A DNA stretch of 5,591 nt, taken from Verrucomicrobiia bacterium. GTDB lineage: Bacteria > Verrucomicrobiota > Verrucomicrobiia > Limisphaerales > UBA1319. The stretch is taken from assembly GCA_017880715.1 (NCBI GenBank), contig JADGRT010000225.1, positions 1 to 5,591 of the forward strand. Reading direction: 5' to 3'. Below the pieces are notes generated by a model. It was not told the DNA's origin and did no database searches. It saw only the letters and a list, made by a program, of their open reading frames with translations. This document shows, one piece after another, positions 5,560 through 5,591 of this stretch (position 1 is the stretch's first letter; each line of letters begins with the position of its first letter). Both the position numbers and the translations under genes were made by a program.

Positions 5560-5591
5560 ATGACATTGACTGAACAAATTTTGGCCCGTGC
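5560..5591 (+). CDS. leuC: Probable 3-isopropylmalate dehydratase large subunit (first ten codons, 3' partial)
   Basis: Only M-T-L-T-E-Q-I-L-A-R and two bases of a GC-starting codon (Ala) are visible. This closely resembles the conserved start of the aconitase-superfamily LeuC/homoaconitase large subunits (M-x-[LI]-[TA]-E-K-I-L-A-R-A). An AGGGG (5552-5556) lies three bases before the ATG, close but usable. LeuC, with LeuD, isomerises 2- to 3-isopropylmalate in leucine synthesis and carries a [4Fe-4S] cluster. A leucine gene would fit the nearby ilvD. The frame is also open upstream to an ATG at 5443, but that extension lacks a Shine-Dalgarno and spans the leader hairpins. Ten residues cannot separate LeuC from homoaconitase or a related isomerase. 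Confidence 0.55.
   Translation, partial: MTLTEQILAR

Overview
The window looks like chromosomal DNA from a moderately GC-rich bacterium, most likely Verrucomicrobiota (Pedosphaera/Limisphaera-like). That placement is an inference. It rests on a secreted ADP-ribosylglycohydrolase-family protein, a translation factor IF3 with a long acidic tail, and gene starts that mostly lack a good Shine-Dalgarno sequence. No phage, IS or CRISPR is visible.

Layout: (1) 1-463, the C-terminal half of an MT-A70-type adenine methyltransferase, cut by the window edge. (2) 473-2782, a sigma70-like promoter reading straight into the ATG of ilvD. The IlvD protein is 757 residues long because about 180 residues, including an NTF2/SnoaL-like domain, are inserted between its two halves. 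(3) 2783-2954, an intergenic region with a nearly perfect 42-bp palindrome whose arms end in DnaA-box-like 9-mers. (4) 2955-4424, an exported ADP-ribosylglycohydrolase-family protein. (5) 4425-4514, a short convergent intergenic region with a terminator-like hairpin. (6) 4515-5273 on the minus strand, infC (IF3), starting at TTG inside a small hairpin that also holds its Shine-Dalgarno sequence. (7) 5274-5559, a divergent regulatory region rich in inverted repeats. (8) 5560 to the end, the first ten codons of a probable leuC.

ilvD and the probable leuC both encode Fe-S dehydratases of branched-chain amino acid synthesis, so the window may sit in a loose ilv/leu neighbourhood interrupted by infC and the exported hydrolase. 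The observations most worth a second look are the domain insertion inside IlvD, the long palindrome downstream of ilvD, the structured leader before leuC, and the hairpin at the non-AUG infC start.
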